A stretch of 10,293 nt of DNA, taken from NCBI GenBank assembly GCA_021820025.1, contig JAKAEF010000025.1, forward strand, positions 1 to 10,293. The letters are read 5' to 3'. The DNA is from a bacterium (GTDB lineage: Bacteria; Patescibacteriota; Microgenomatia; Levybacterales; UBA12049). This document shows positions 1 to 5,611 of this stretch, in pieces (position 1 is the first letter of the stretch; each line of letters opens with the position of its first letter). The notes beneath the pieces are model-generated. The model worked only from the letters and a program-made list of their open reading frames with translations. It searched no databases and had not been told where the DNA came from. The translations under genes were made by a program, and so were the position numbers.

Positions 1-659
1 GTGGGACAGCATTAGGAAGTTTACAAAATATAACTCCAAAAATTAGAAAAGATGTAATTGCAGCTTTATCTAAAGAATTTGATTTTCACTTTAAAGGCTC
101 AAAAAATTATTTTGAGGGAACAAGTTCTTCATCTGATTTGCAAAAAATATCGATTGGTTTAGATAGCCTGGCAACAGATGTAATAAAAATTGCAAATGAT
201 CTCCGTTTGCTTTCATCTGGTCCCAGAGCTGGATTTAATGAAATAAAACTACCACCTGTTCAGGCAGGTTCTTCAATTATGCCGGGAAAAGTTAATCCAT
301 CAATTTTAGAAGCTGTAACAATGGCTTGTTTTAAAATAAAAGGATTAGCAACTACAGTGGATTTAACTACTATGCATGCACAGTTGCAATTGCAGGCCCT
401 AATGCCTGTTATTGGATTTTCTTTATATGAAATGTTTGATATATGTACCAATAGTTTGCGTATATTTTGGGAAAAATGTTTACTAGAAATTCAAATTAAC
501 AAAAAAGAAGCACAGAAAAATTTGGAATATAGTTTTGTGTATGCAACAGAATATTCGGAAAAATTAGGCTATGCAAAAGTTGCACAATTAGTTAAAAAAG
601 CCTACGCAGAGAATGTAAACTTAAAAGAATTATTAGACAGAGAACTTAACATTAAATAA
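1..659 (+). CDS. Aspartate ammonia-lyase / class II fumarase family lyase, C-terminal part (5' truncated by window)
   Basis: The reading frame is open from base 3 and ends at TAA 657-659, giving 218 visible residues; the start lies outside the window. The family signature GSSIMPGKVNP, the mobile catalytic loop carrying the catalytic serine, is at 267-299. It is preceded by a GTALG-type motif at the left edge and by LRLLSSGPRAGFNEI. Members of this family add or remove a small group across the fumarate double bond: aspartate to fumarate plus ammonia for aspartase, malate to fumarate for fumarase. The LRLLSSGPRAG-NEI-LP string, QAGSS and QLQL...PVIG resemble aspartase, while MPGK and the C-terminal GYAKVAQLVKKAY stretch are also found in fumarases. 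I lean to aspartase but substrate is not settled. Only about 119 residues follow the signature, roughly 30 fewer than in E. coli AspA, so the C-terminal domain is short. The enzyme is normally a cytosolic homotetramer. Confidence 0.85.
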   Translation, partial: GTALGSLQNITPKIRKDVIAALSKEFDFHFKGSKNYFEGTSSSSDLQKISIGLDSLATDVIKIANDLRLLSSGPRAGFNEIKLPPVQAGSSIMPGKVNPSILEAVTMACFKIKGLATTVDLTTMHAQLQLQALMPVIGFSLYEMFDICTNSLRIFWEKCLLEIQINKKEAQKNLEYSFVYATEYSEKLGYAKVAQLVKKAYAENVNLKELLDRELNIK

Positions 660-670
660 TTCTTATTTTC

Positions 671-699
671 TTGACATTGTTATGGTAGTTTGATCTACT
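671..699 (+). promoter_or_regulatory. Promoter of the 707-2425 gene, leaderless type
   Basis: A perfect -35 box TTGACA (671-676) is followed by a 17-nt spacer and a -10-like TCTACT (694-699, 4 of 6 matches). The GTG start is at 707, only 7 nt beyond the -10, so transcription would begin at or next to the start codon. No Shine-Dalgarno sequence is present. Confidence 0.7.
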
Positions 700-706
700 A
701 AATATA

Positions 707-2425
707 GTGAGGAAAAGAAGAAAATCAACCACCCATCACAAAAAAAATACTCTTCATAAGAAGATAACTATTCTTATTGGCTTTGCAACAATTACTACCT
801 TTTTGCTTTTTGTTGTTAGCAGTATTGGCTTTAAACAATCACAAAAAAGTGTGTTAGGTGCGACTGTTACCCAATTGGCAATGCTTGTAAATGATGGGGG
901 TGGTGGATCTGCCCCAACACCAACCCCTACACCAAATCCCTATACATGTTCTAAGCAGGCAACAGGTGCCGGTTGTTATAAATATGAGTGTCCATCAAAT
1001 ATGCATAACATTGCAGGATCATGTCAAATAATGGATTCTGTTTGTTGTGCCCCCGGCGCACCAACTCCCACTCCTGCTCCAGTAATTTTGTTTGAGACAT
1101 CATTTACTGTTACAAGTACACCCGCTCCTAAAAGTGGTACATTCTTGAGCGCCCCATCAACGAGCACTACTTCTAATGTAGGCTTTGATTCAATACACTC
1201 GTATCAACAGGGTTCTAGCGAAGGAAATGGTGGTGGATCAAAACCACGTGTTATCCCAACTGCAACTCCCACTCCAACTCAGCAAACCCAGGATATAATG
1301 ACGTATTTAAATGATCAAATTTCTAATACTTGTACAGCGACCGACGCAAATGGCAATACAATTACGGTTGCAGATGGACAACAATGTCCAAATTCGCCTT
1401 ATTTGTGTGCTAACAATTATTGTGCAGGGCTCTGTACATCTAATCCTAGTGGGTGTGCAGGGGGAAGCGGACAATGTCAGCAAAATGGTCTTTGTGAAAG
1501 TGTTCCAACCTCGGCTCCATCGCCAACGGTAGGTCCATATCCAACAAATCCTCCGCTGCAACAGAATACGCAAACAACTCAGCAAAACACACAGCAAGCG
1601 CAATTTACGCCACCTCCTCAGGTGCCAGATACACCTGTCCCTCCATCTCAACAGTCTCAATCTAATATTTTTCAGTCATTCTTTAACACAATTCCTTTCT
1701 TCCAAAAAACACAAACTTCAGAAACTCCTTCTACATCAACGCGTCCTATGCCGACACCAACCCCTGGGCCTCTGTTTCAAGGAACAGCAGCATTAACAGG
1801 TGGGCAAGTACAATTAGAAATTCAAGTATTTGTTACAGTAAAAAACGGCAAGTTAGTTATTGTTGCTAAACGCGCCGATGGTGCTTCTGTAACATTAAGT
1901 GATACTGCAACGCAGAGGCTATTGCAACTTATGTCTTTAGGTAATTTGCCTGCCATTATGGCAAATGGAGCAAGCACATTTATTATTCGTGTAGGTGATA
2001 CTCAGGCCGTTACAAGTCTACCAACCAGTATTACTTTACCCTTTGGAACAATCGTAGTTACTGGGCCAGATGGTGAAGATAAACAGCTGGCACTTATGCC
2101 AAATGATGCAGTACAGGCTGCATTGCAAAGTCAGGCATTGGATAAAGTTGATAGAAAACAATCACTGTGGGACTACATTTTGCATGGTACATCGACACAA
2201 AAATTAGATACGTTGGTATATATTACAACACTGCCTGATGGCGTTATTAGTTATGCCGTGCCTGGAACAATCACGAAGCGCTTTATTGCTTCTTTCCCAA
2301 TAGATATTAGTAGGACTGTTTATATTTCTCCTGATACAGGAAAAGTACAGCAAATAACAGAAAACCCAATCTCAAGTGTTTTAGATAAGGTTTCTGTTCC
2401 CTATATAACTTCTGTAATGCCATAA
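707..2425 (+). CDS. Exported/membrane-anchored Thr-Pro-rich protein with two cysteine clusters, function unknown
   Basis: I do not recognise a family for this 572-residue protein. It begins with a strongly basic tail (RKRRK, then HHKK and HKK), followed by one hydrophobic segment at about residues 20-42, so it is either a one-pass membrane protein or has an uncleaved-looking signal sequence. The rest should lie outside the cell. Six cysteines fall at residues 81-114 and eight at 209-263; both counts are even, which suits disulfides. Thr/Pro/Ser-rich linkers (TPTPTPNP near 71-78, PTPTPAP near 120, ATPTPT near 186, PSPT near 271) separate these clusters, and a Gln-rich stretch covers about 285-318. 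A more ordinary, linker-poor region of about 210 residues (360-572) forms the C-terminus and ends without an anchor. The GTG start is chosen because it lies 7 nt behind the -10 box and precedes the basic tail. Such Thr-Pro linkers are common in exported proteins of Microgenomates-type bacteria. A surface structural or adhesive role is a guess. Confidence 0.85.
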   Translation: MRKRRKSTTHHKKNTLHKKITILIGFATITTFLLFVVSSIGFKQSQKSVLGATVTQLAMLVNDGGGGSAPTPTPTPNPYTCSKQATGAGCYKYECPSNMHNIAGSCQIMDSVCCAPGAPTPTPAPVILFETSFTVTSTPAPKSGTFLSAPSTSTTSNVGFDSIHSYQQGSSEGNGGGSKPRVIPTATPTPTQQTQDIMTYLNDQISNTCTATDANGNTITVADGQQCPNSPYLCANNYCAGLCTSNPSGCAGGSGQCQQNGLCESVPTSAPSPTVGPYPTNPPLQQNTQTTQQNTQQAQFTPPPQVPDTPVPPSQQSQSNIFQSFFNTIPFFQKTQTSETPSTSTRPMPTPTPGPLFQGTAALTGGQVQLEIQVFVTVKNGKLVIVAKRADGASVTLSDTATQRLLQLMSLGNLPAIMANGASTFIIRVGDTQAVTSLPTSITLPFGTIVVTGPDGEDKQLALMPNDAVQAALQSQALDKVDRKQSLWDYILHGTSTQKLDTLVYITTLPDGVISYAVPGTITKRFIASFPIDISRTVYISPDTGKVQQITENPISSVLDKVSVPYITSVMP

Positions 2426-2430
2426 AAATT

Positions 2431-2439
2431 TGCTACAAT
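2431..2439 (+). promoter_or_regulatory. Extended -10 promoter of greA, leaderless type
   Basis: The sequence TGCTACAAT is an extended -10 element (TGn followed by TACAAT, 5 of 6 matches). It lies within the 20-bp gap after the preceding gene and ends 6 nt before the greA ATG. No good -35 box is present at the expected distance, which extended -10 promoters can do without. There is no Shine-Dalgarno sequence, so a transcript starting at or beside the ATG is predicted. Confidence 0.7.
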
Positions 2440-2445
2440 AGACAA

Positions 2446-2901
2446 ATGAAAAAATCTGTTGCTTTTACTCAAGAGGGATATAACGCTCTTTTAGAGCGTA
2501 AGGAAAAATTACTTAAAGAACGTCCAGGTGCAGTAGCAGAATTAAAACGGGCACGAGAAATGGGAGATTTAAGTGAAAATGGAGCATATAAAGGAGCACG
2601 ATTTAAACTTTCTCAAATTGACAGAGATTTGCGCTTTGTTGAAGATCTCTTAAAAAAAGCATATGTATCTACTGCAACAACGGTTGGATTTGTAGACATT
2701 GGAACTACCGTTGTTGTATCAACAGATAATAAAACGCTCACTTATGCAATTGTTGGAGGGTATGAATCAAATCCATTAGAAGGAAAAATTTCTCATATTT
2801 CTCCTCTTGGAAAATCTCTCCTTGGAAAAAAAATTGGAGACAGTATAACAATTTCTGCTCCAAAAGGAGAAGTTACGTATACAATTCTTGAAATTAAATA
2901 A
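2446..2901 (+). CDS. greA: Transcription elongation factor GreA
   Basis: GreA enters the secondary channel of RNA polymerase and stimulates cleavage of backtracked RNA, rescuing stalled elongation complexes. The 151-residue protein has the two-domain plan of the family (E. coli GreA is 158). Residues 1 to about 75 form the antiparallel coiled coil, whose tip reads AREMGDLSENGAY. Asp41 and Glu44 occupy the same positions as the metal-coordinating acidic tip residues of E. coli GreA. Residues from about 80 to 151 form the FKBP-like domain, with the diagnostic ISPLGKSLLGKKIGD and the closing PKGEVTYTILEI. The gene starts 20 bp after the upstream same-strand gene but carries its own extended -10 element. 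Its TAA stop directly abuts the stop of the convergent gene at 2902. The GreA rather than GreB assignment rests on the acidic-tip context and on bacteria of this kind usually having a single Gre factor. Confidence 0.96.
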   Translation: MKKSVAFTQEGYNALLERKEKLLKERPGAVAELKRAREMGDLSENGAYKGARFKLSQIDRDLRFVEDLLKKAYVSTATTVGFVDIGTTVVVSTDNKTLTYAIVGGYESNPLEGKISHISPLGKSLLGKKIGDSITISAPKGEVTYTILEIK

Positions 2902-4308
2902 CTACTGACAAGAGAATTGCAGGGGTTGAGAAAAAGTAGAAAAAGTATTGCAATTGCTGCATGTTGCATATGCCCATTGTGCAAAATAAGTTTGAGATGG
3001 TGTAAAAATAAAACCGGTTGTTATAGAAGGAGAACTTTGGTTAATAACAGAATTTGTTACATCATACATCTGATTCCCTCCACTTGATGTTCCAATAATT
3101 AATCTATATTGCTGCATGTTTTGAATAACAGAGTTGTTATTTACCATAATTTGTACTTGCCATAAATTAGTAGATGTATTTTTGCCTATACAGGTATTTG
3201 TCATGGTGCTATTCCCTTGAGGTGAAAGAGGAATTGTTGGTGCGTTAATAGTTAGTACGGTATTATCTGTAGGTGCTGGTACGGTAACAATTTGCGATTG
3301 GGCAACTGTTGTTGCTCCTTGAGTAAGAGATGCCTGAAAATCATAAAGAGTTCCTGATAATGCGTCTTTCCATGTCCATGTTGTTCCCGATTGGGGATAC
3401 ATATTTGTAACAACCTGAGCAAATTGAGATGTCCCTGTTGGCCTGTACCAAACAGATAACGAGCTGCCGCTTGGGATTGTGCCATTGAGCACAATATTTC
3501 CTGAAATAGACGTTTGGATAGGTTGAGGAGATGTAAGATTTGACGTTAAATAAATAACTTCATTTGTTGCAGGTGCAGTGACAATAATTTTATCTGATTT
3601 TAGTATTGTTGTTGATCCTTGCTGCAAAAATGCCCTTATTTCATATTGTGTGCCTGTTACTGCTTTATCCCACGCCCAAGAAATTTTATCTATCGGTGTA
3701 AGACCACTTGCAATTGGGGTAAAGTCAGTATCTGAGTCTTTTTTCTCCAGAATAGAAAGCGATGTTCCAGGAGGAATATATCCACTCACATCAACAATAC
3801 CTGCAATAGTTGCAGGTTTTGGTGGAGCAGTTACTGTTGATTGTACCTGCACAACCTGGTTAACAGCTGGTGCAGCAACAGTTAAAATATTTGATACATC
3901 CTGCGTTTTCCCATTAATAAGTAAACTTGCCTGAATTTCATAAGACATTCCTGAAAATGCGCCATCCCATTTCCAAGATGAGTTATTTGTTGCTGGAATT
4001 GTAGCAAAAGGTGCAAAGACATCATGTCCAGTTGAGCTTCTTTGACTTAAAATAATGCTAGCTCCTTCTGGTGCATAACCGTTAAAATTAATCACTCCAG
4101 AAATGATTGCCGGCACTTGTGTTGTTTGATTTTGTTGCACTGTTTGTTTGATTATTACCGGTTGTTTTTTTGGGGAAAAAATAAGGTAAAGCATGACAAC
4201 GGAAAAAAGTATAATGCCGCCAATAACAACGCCCAATAGCACATTCACCCAATCAGATGTAAATGGGGGTTCAATTGAAGGGACATTTTTGGATTCAGGG
4301 AAATCCAT
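2902..4308 (-). CDS. One-pass membrane protein with three tandem ~100-residue beta-type repeats, function unknown
   Basis: The 468-residue protein starts at ATG 4308-4306 and ends at TAG 2904-2902. A short acidic/polar N-terminal segment is followed by one strong transmembrane helix at about residues 22-45 and then a lysine pair, with a large C-terminal portion. Three repeats follow, beginning at residues 69 (ISGVI), 168 (IAGIV) and 268 (ISGNI), a period of 99-100. Each contains a GxIPxGxSL-like strand, a W-x-W motif (WKWD at 112, WAWD at 211, WTWK at 311), a Y-[ED]-[IF]-[QR]-A-[SF]-L strand and a closing VxAPAxNxV-like strand. The pattern suggests beta-sandwich modules of carboxypeptidase-regulatory or Ig-like type, but I cannot name the family. 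The last 100 residues form a different domain with four cysteines (373, 450, 453, 467). An extracellular, possibly ligand- or surface-binding role is inference. The gene has its own leaderless-type promoter. Confidence 0.86.
   Translation of the reverse strand: MDFPESKNVPSIEPPFTSDWVNVLLGVVIGGIILFSVVMLYLIFSPKKQPVIIKQTVQQNQTTQVPAIISGVINFNGYAPEGASIILSQRSSTGHDVFAPFATIPATNNSSWKWDGAFSGMSYEIQASLLINGKTQDVSNILTVAAPAVNQVVQVQSTVTAPPKPATIAGIVDVSGYIPPGTSLSILEKKDSDTDFTPIASGLTPIDKISWAWDKAVTGTQYEIRAFLQQGSTTILKSDKIIVTAPATNEVIYLTSNLTSPQPIQTSISGNIVLNGTIPSGSSLSVWYRPTGTSQFAQVVTNMYPQSGTTWTWKDALSGTLYDFQASLTQGATTVAQSQIVTVPAPTDNTVLTINAPTIPLSPQGNSTMTNTCIGKNTSTNLWQVQIMVNNNSVIQNMQQYRLIIGTSSGGNQMYDVTNSVINQSSPSITTGFIFTPSQTYFAQWAYATCSNCNTFSTFSQPLQFSCQ
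3229..3507 (-). repeat. Protein repeat 3 of 3 (residues 268-360)
   Basis: Third copy. It opens with ISGNIVLNGTIPSGSSL, has W-x-W at 311-313 and YDFQASL at about 322-328, and ends near APTDNTVLTI. It leads straight into the cysteine-containing C-terminal domain. Confidence 0.8.
3508..3807 (-). repeat. Protein repeat 2 of 3 (residues 168-267)
   Basis: Second copy. It opens with IAGIVDVSGYIPPGTSL, has W-x-W at 211-213 and YEIRAFL at about 222-228, and ends near APATNEVIYL. It contains a run of charged residues (KKDSDTD) that the other two copies lack. Confidence 0.8.
3808..4104 (-). repeat. Protein repeat 1 of 3 (residues 69-167)
   Basis: First copy of the roughly 100-residue module. It opens with ISGVINFNGYAPEGASI, has the W-x-W motif at residues 112-114, and ends near APAVNQVVQV. 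It is similar to the other two copies in protein but clearly diverged in DNA, so the duplication is old. Confidence 0.8.
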
Positions 4309-4315
4309 TAAGCCT

Positions 4316-4345
4316 AGTATGGCACTGAAAACAAAAAATTGTCAA
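4316..4345 (-). promoter_or_regulatory. Promoter of the 4308-2902 gene, leaderless type
   Basis: Read on the minus strand, a perfect TTGACA -35 box (4345-4340) is followed by an 18-nt spacer and the -10-like CATACT (4321-4316, 4 of 6). The ATG at 4308 follows after 7 nt, placing the expected transcription start at the A of the start codon. The only purine tract in between is AGG, which overlaps the predicted untranscribed region. Confidence 0.75.
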
Positions 4346-4356
4346 CAAAATAAAAA

Positions 4357-5544
4357 TTAATTTTTTGTAGTTTGGTTTAAGTATGCAAGAATTGTTGCCG
4401 GACCCTTGGTATTAGGATATGCTAAATCTCCGATAACAATATTTCTTTGATAATTTTCTTTAATTAGTTTTCCAAAATGAAAATATCCAATTTTTTCTTT
4501 ATGTTTTTGCATGTTATCTTTAAAAATAGACAAATCTTCTCCTGCATATTCATCTATTTCTTTATTAATTAAAATATTTGCAAGTCTTGAACCACCAACT
4601 AAAATTGCAGTTGCATTTGTCCCTTTTGCTCCATAAAAAAGCATTGCCAAATCAGGATAACTATCACCTGCAAGAATTACTTGCAAATCTTTTGCAAAAA
4701 TAGCATATTTTTCTAATTTTTCACACAATTTTTGTACGACATGATTTACTGCATTTCCTTTGTTTCCCAAAGCAGGAGTTAGATAAATAGCAAATTTATT
4801 ATGTTTGGTATGGCTTTCATCAATAATACGGATTCCTGAAGATACAAATCTAGACATTTTATTTGTTGCCTCAGATGTTGCAATAATTTTTTTTAAATGC
4901 AATATAAAATTTTTCTTGTCTTTGACTGAAGAAAAAAGCAATTTAATTCTATATTTTGGAGGATAGATATCTGCAATATGGTTTTCGTATGCTTCTTTTG
5001 ATTCAAAAATAGCAAATTTTGCTAATTTTTGTGGATCTGCAAGAGAAATAATTTCTCTTGTTTTTTTTCGCCAAACAATACTTGAAATACCAAATTTTTT
5101 TTCAAAAGATCTATCAAGCATATATCCGCCGTTCTCTTGTTTTACTAATATTTGTGTCCCTGTTGATCCAATAATAATATCTGGATTCACAAGATTTTGA
5201 TTTATTTTTGCAGGATCTTTATATGTATATTTATTGTCTTTTTTTTCTATAAAAGGTTTTGGACGCAAAAATCCTAGTTGTAGAGACTTTTCATACTCCT
5301 TTTTACTCATAACCATTTCTTCTGTACGAGCCGTTACAAAGGTTAACTGATAATCCATTTTTTTAAACCTAGTCCTTGTTTGCTCAATAATTTTTTCATC
5401 TCCTGTGAGGGTACTATCTATATCTAAAAATGCAATTTTTAGGGGCTTTTCTATTTTTATTCTTGTAGCTAGTTTTTTTAAAAGAAGACTGTTTGTATAA
5501 GCGTCGTCTAATAATTTCGTATTCTCACTCTCTTCCATATCCAC
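4357..5544 (-). CDS. HAD-superfamily (Cof/sucrose-phosphatase-like, type IIB) phosphatase, probable trehalose-6-phosphate phosphatase by context
   Basis: All four HAD catalytic motifs are visible in this 395-residue protein. Motif I is DIDST with the nucleophile Asp41 and the general acid/base Asp43; motif II is Thr71 in FVTART; motif III is Lys262 in GNKGNAV; motif IV is GDSYPD with Asp294 and Asp298. The region of about 190 residues between motifs II and III would hold the cap, as in type IIB HAD enzymes such as sucrose-phosphate phosphatase and Cof proteins. This is longer than classical OtsB (about 266 residues). The gene lies 67 bp downstream of a trehalose-6-phosphate synthase on the same strand, so dephosphorylation of trehalose-6-phosphate is the likely job. 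Another sugar phosphate cannot be excluded. The start is either GTG 5544, which is 5 nt behind the -10 box, or ATG 5538, 11 nt behind it; the choice changes only two residues. About 30 N-terminal and 60 C-terminal residues lie outside the core and are unassigned. Confidence 0.88.
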   Translation of the reverse strand: MDMEESENTKLLDDAYTNSLLLKKLATRIKIEKPLKIAFLDIDSTLTGDEKIIEQTRTRFKKMDYQLTFVTARTEEMVMSKKEYEKSLQLGFLRPKPFIEKKDNKYTYKDPAKINQNLVNPDIIIGSTGTQILVKQENGGYMLDRSFEKKFGISSIVWRKKTREIISLADPQKLAKFAIFESKEAYENHIADIYPPKYRIKLLFSSVKDKKNFILHLKKIIATSEATNKMSRFVSSGIRIIDESHTKHNKFAIYLTPALGNKGNAVNHVVQKLCEKLEKYAIFAKDLQVILAGDSYPDLAMLFYGAKGTNATAILVGGSRLANILINKEIDEYAGEDLSIFKDNMQKHKEKIGYFHFGKLIKENYQRNIVIGDLAYPNTKGPATILAYLNQTTKN

Positions 5545-5549
5545 TATTT

Positions 5550-5578
5550 AGTATACACCTCTTTTCTTTAAAGGGCAA
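5550..5578 (-). promoter_or_regulatory. Promoter of the HAD phosphatase gene
   Basis: On the minus strand TTGCCC (5578-5573, 4 of 6 matches to the -35 box) is followed by a 17-nt spacer and TATACT (5555-5550, 5 of 6). The GTG start follows after 5 nt. An AGAGGTG sequence (5562-5556) could be a Shine-Dalgarno site, but it lies upstream of the -10 box, 11 nt from the GTG and 17 nt from the ATG. It would only matter for transcripts starting further upstream, for example read-through from the synthase gene. Confidence 0.6.
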
Positions 5579-5611
5579 ATCAACCAATTATATTTGGATA
5601 CAAAATGTGCT

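Noticed and set aside
681..686. TATGGT as the -10 box after TTGACA at 671
   Set aside because: The spacer would be 4 nt; the 17-nt spaced TCTACT is the workable choice.
1307..1660. Overlapping open frames on both strands inside the Thr-Pro-rich gene
   Set aside because: Their translations are low-complexity shadows (Arg/Trp/Cys-rich) of the repetitive real gene, with no promoter or family match.
3578..3934. 118-codon plus-strand open frame antisense to the repeat protein gene
   Set aside because: It mirrors the repeat coding strand, has no -10 box near its start and no recognisable protein features.
5556..5562. AGAGGTG as a Shine-Dalgarno site for the HAD gene
   Set aside because: Spacing to GTG (11 nt) or ATG (17 nt) is too long, and it lies upstream of the good TATACT box, so it would usually not be in the mRNA. 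Kept only as a possibility for read-through transcripts.
5584..5597. Small inverted repeat CCAA...TTGG after the synthase gene as a terminator
   Set aside because: The stem has only four base pairs, is AT-rich in the loop, and has no following T-run on the minus strand.
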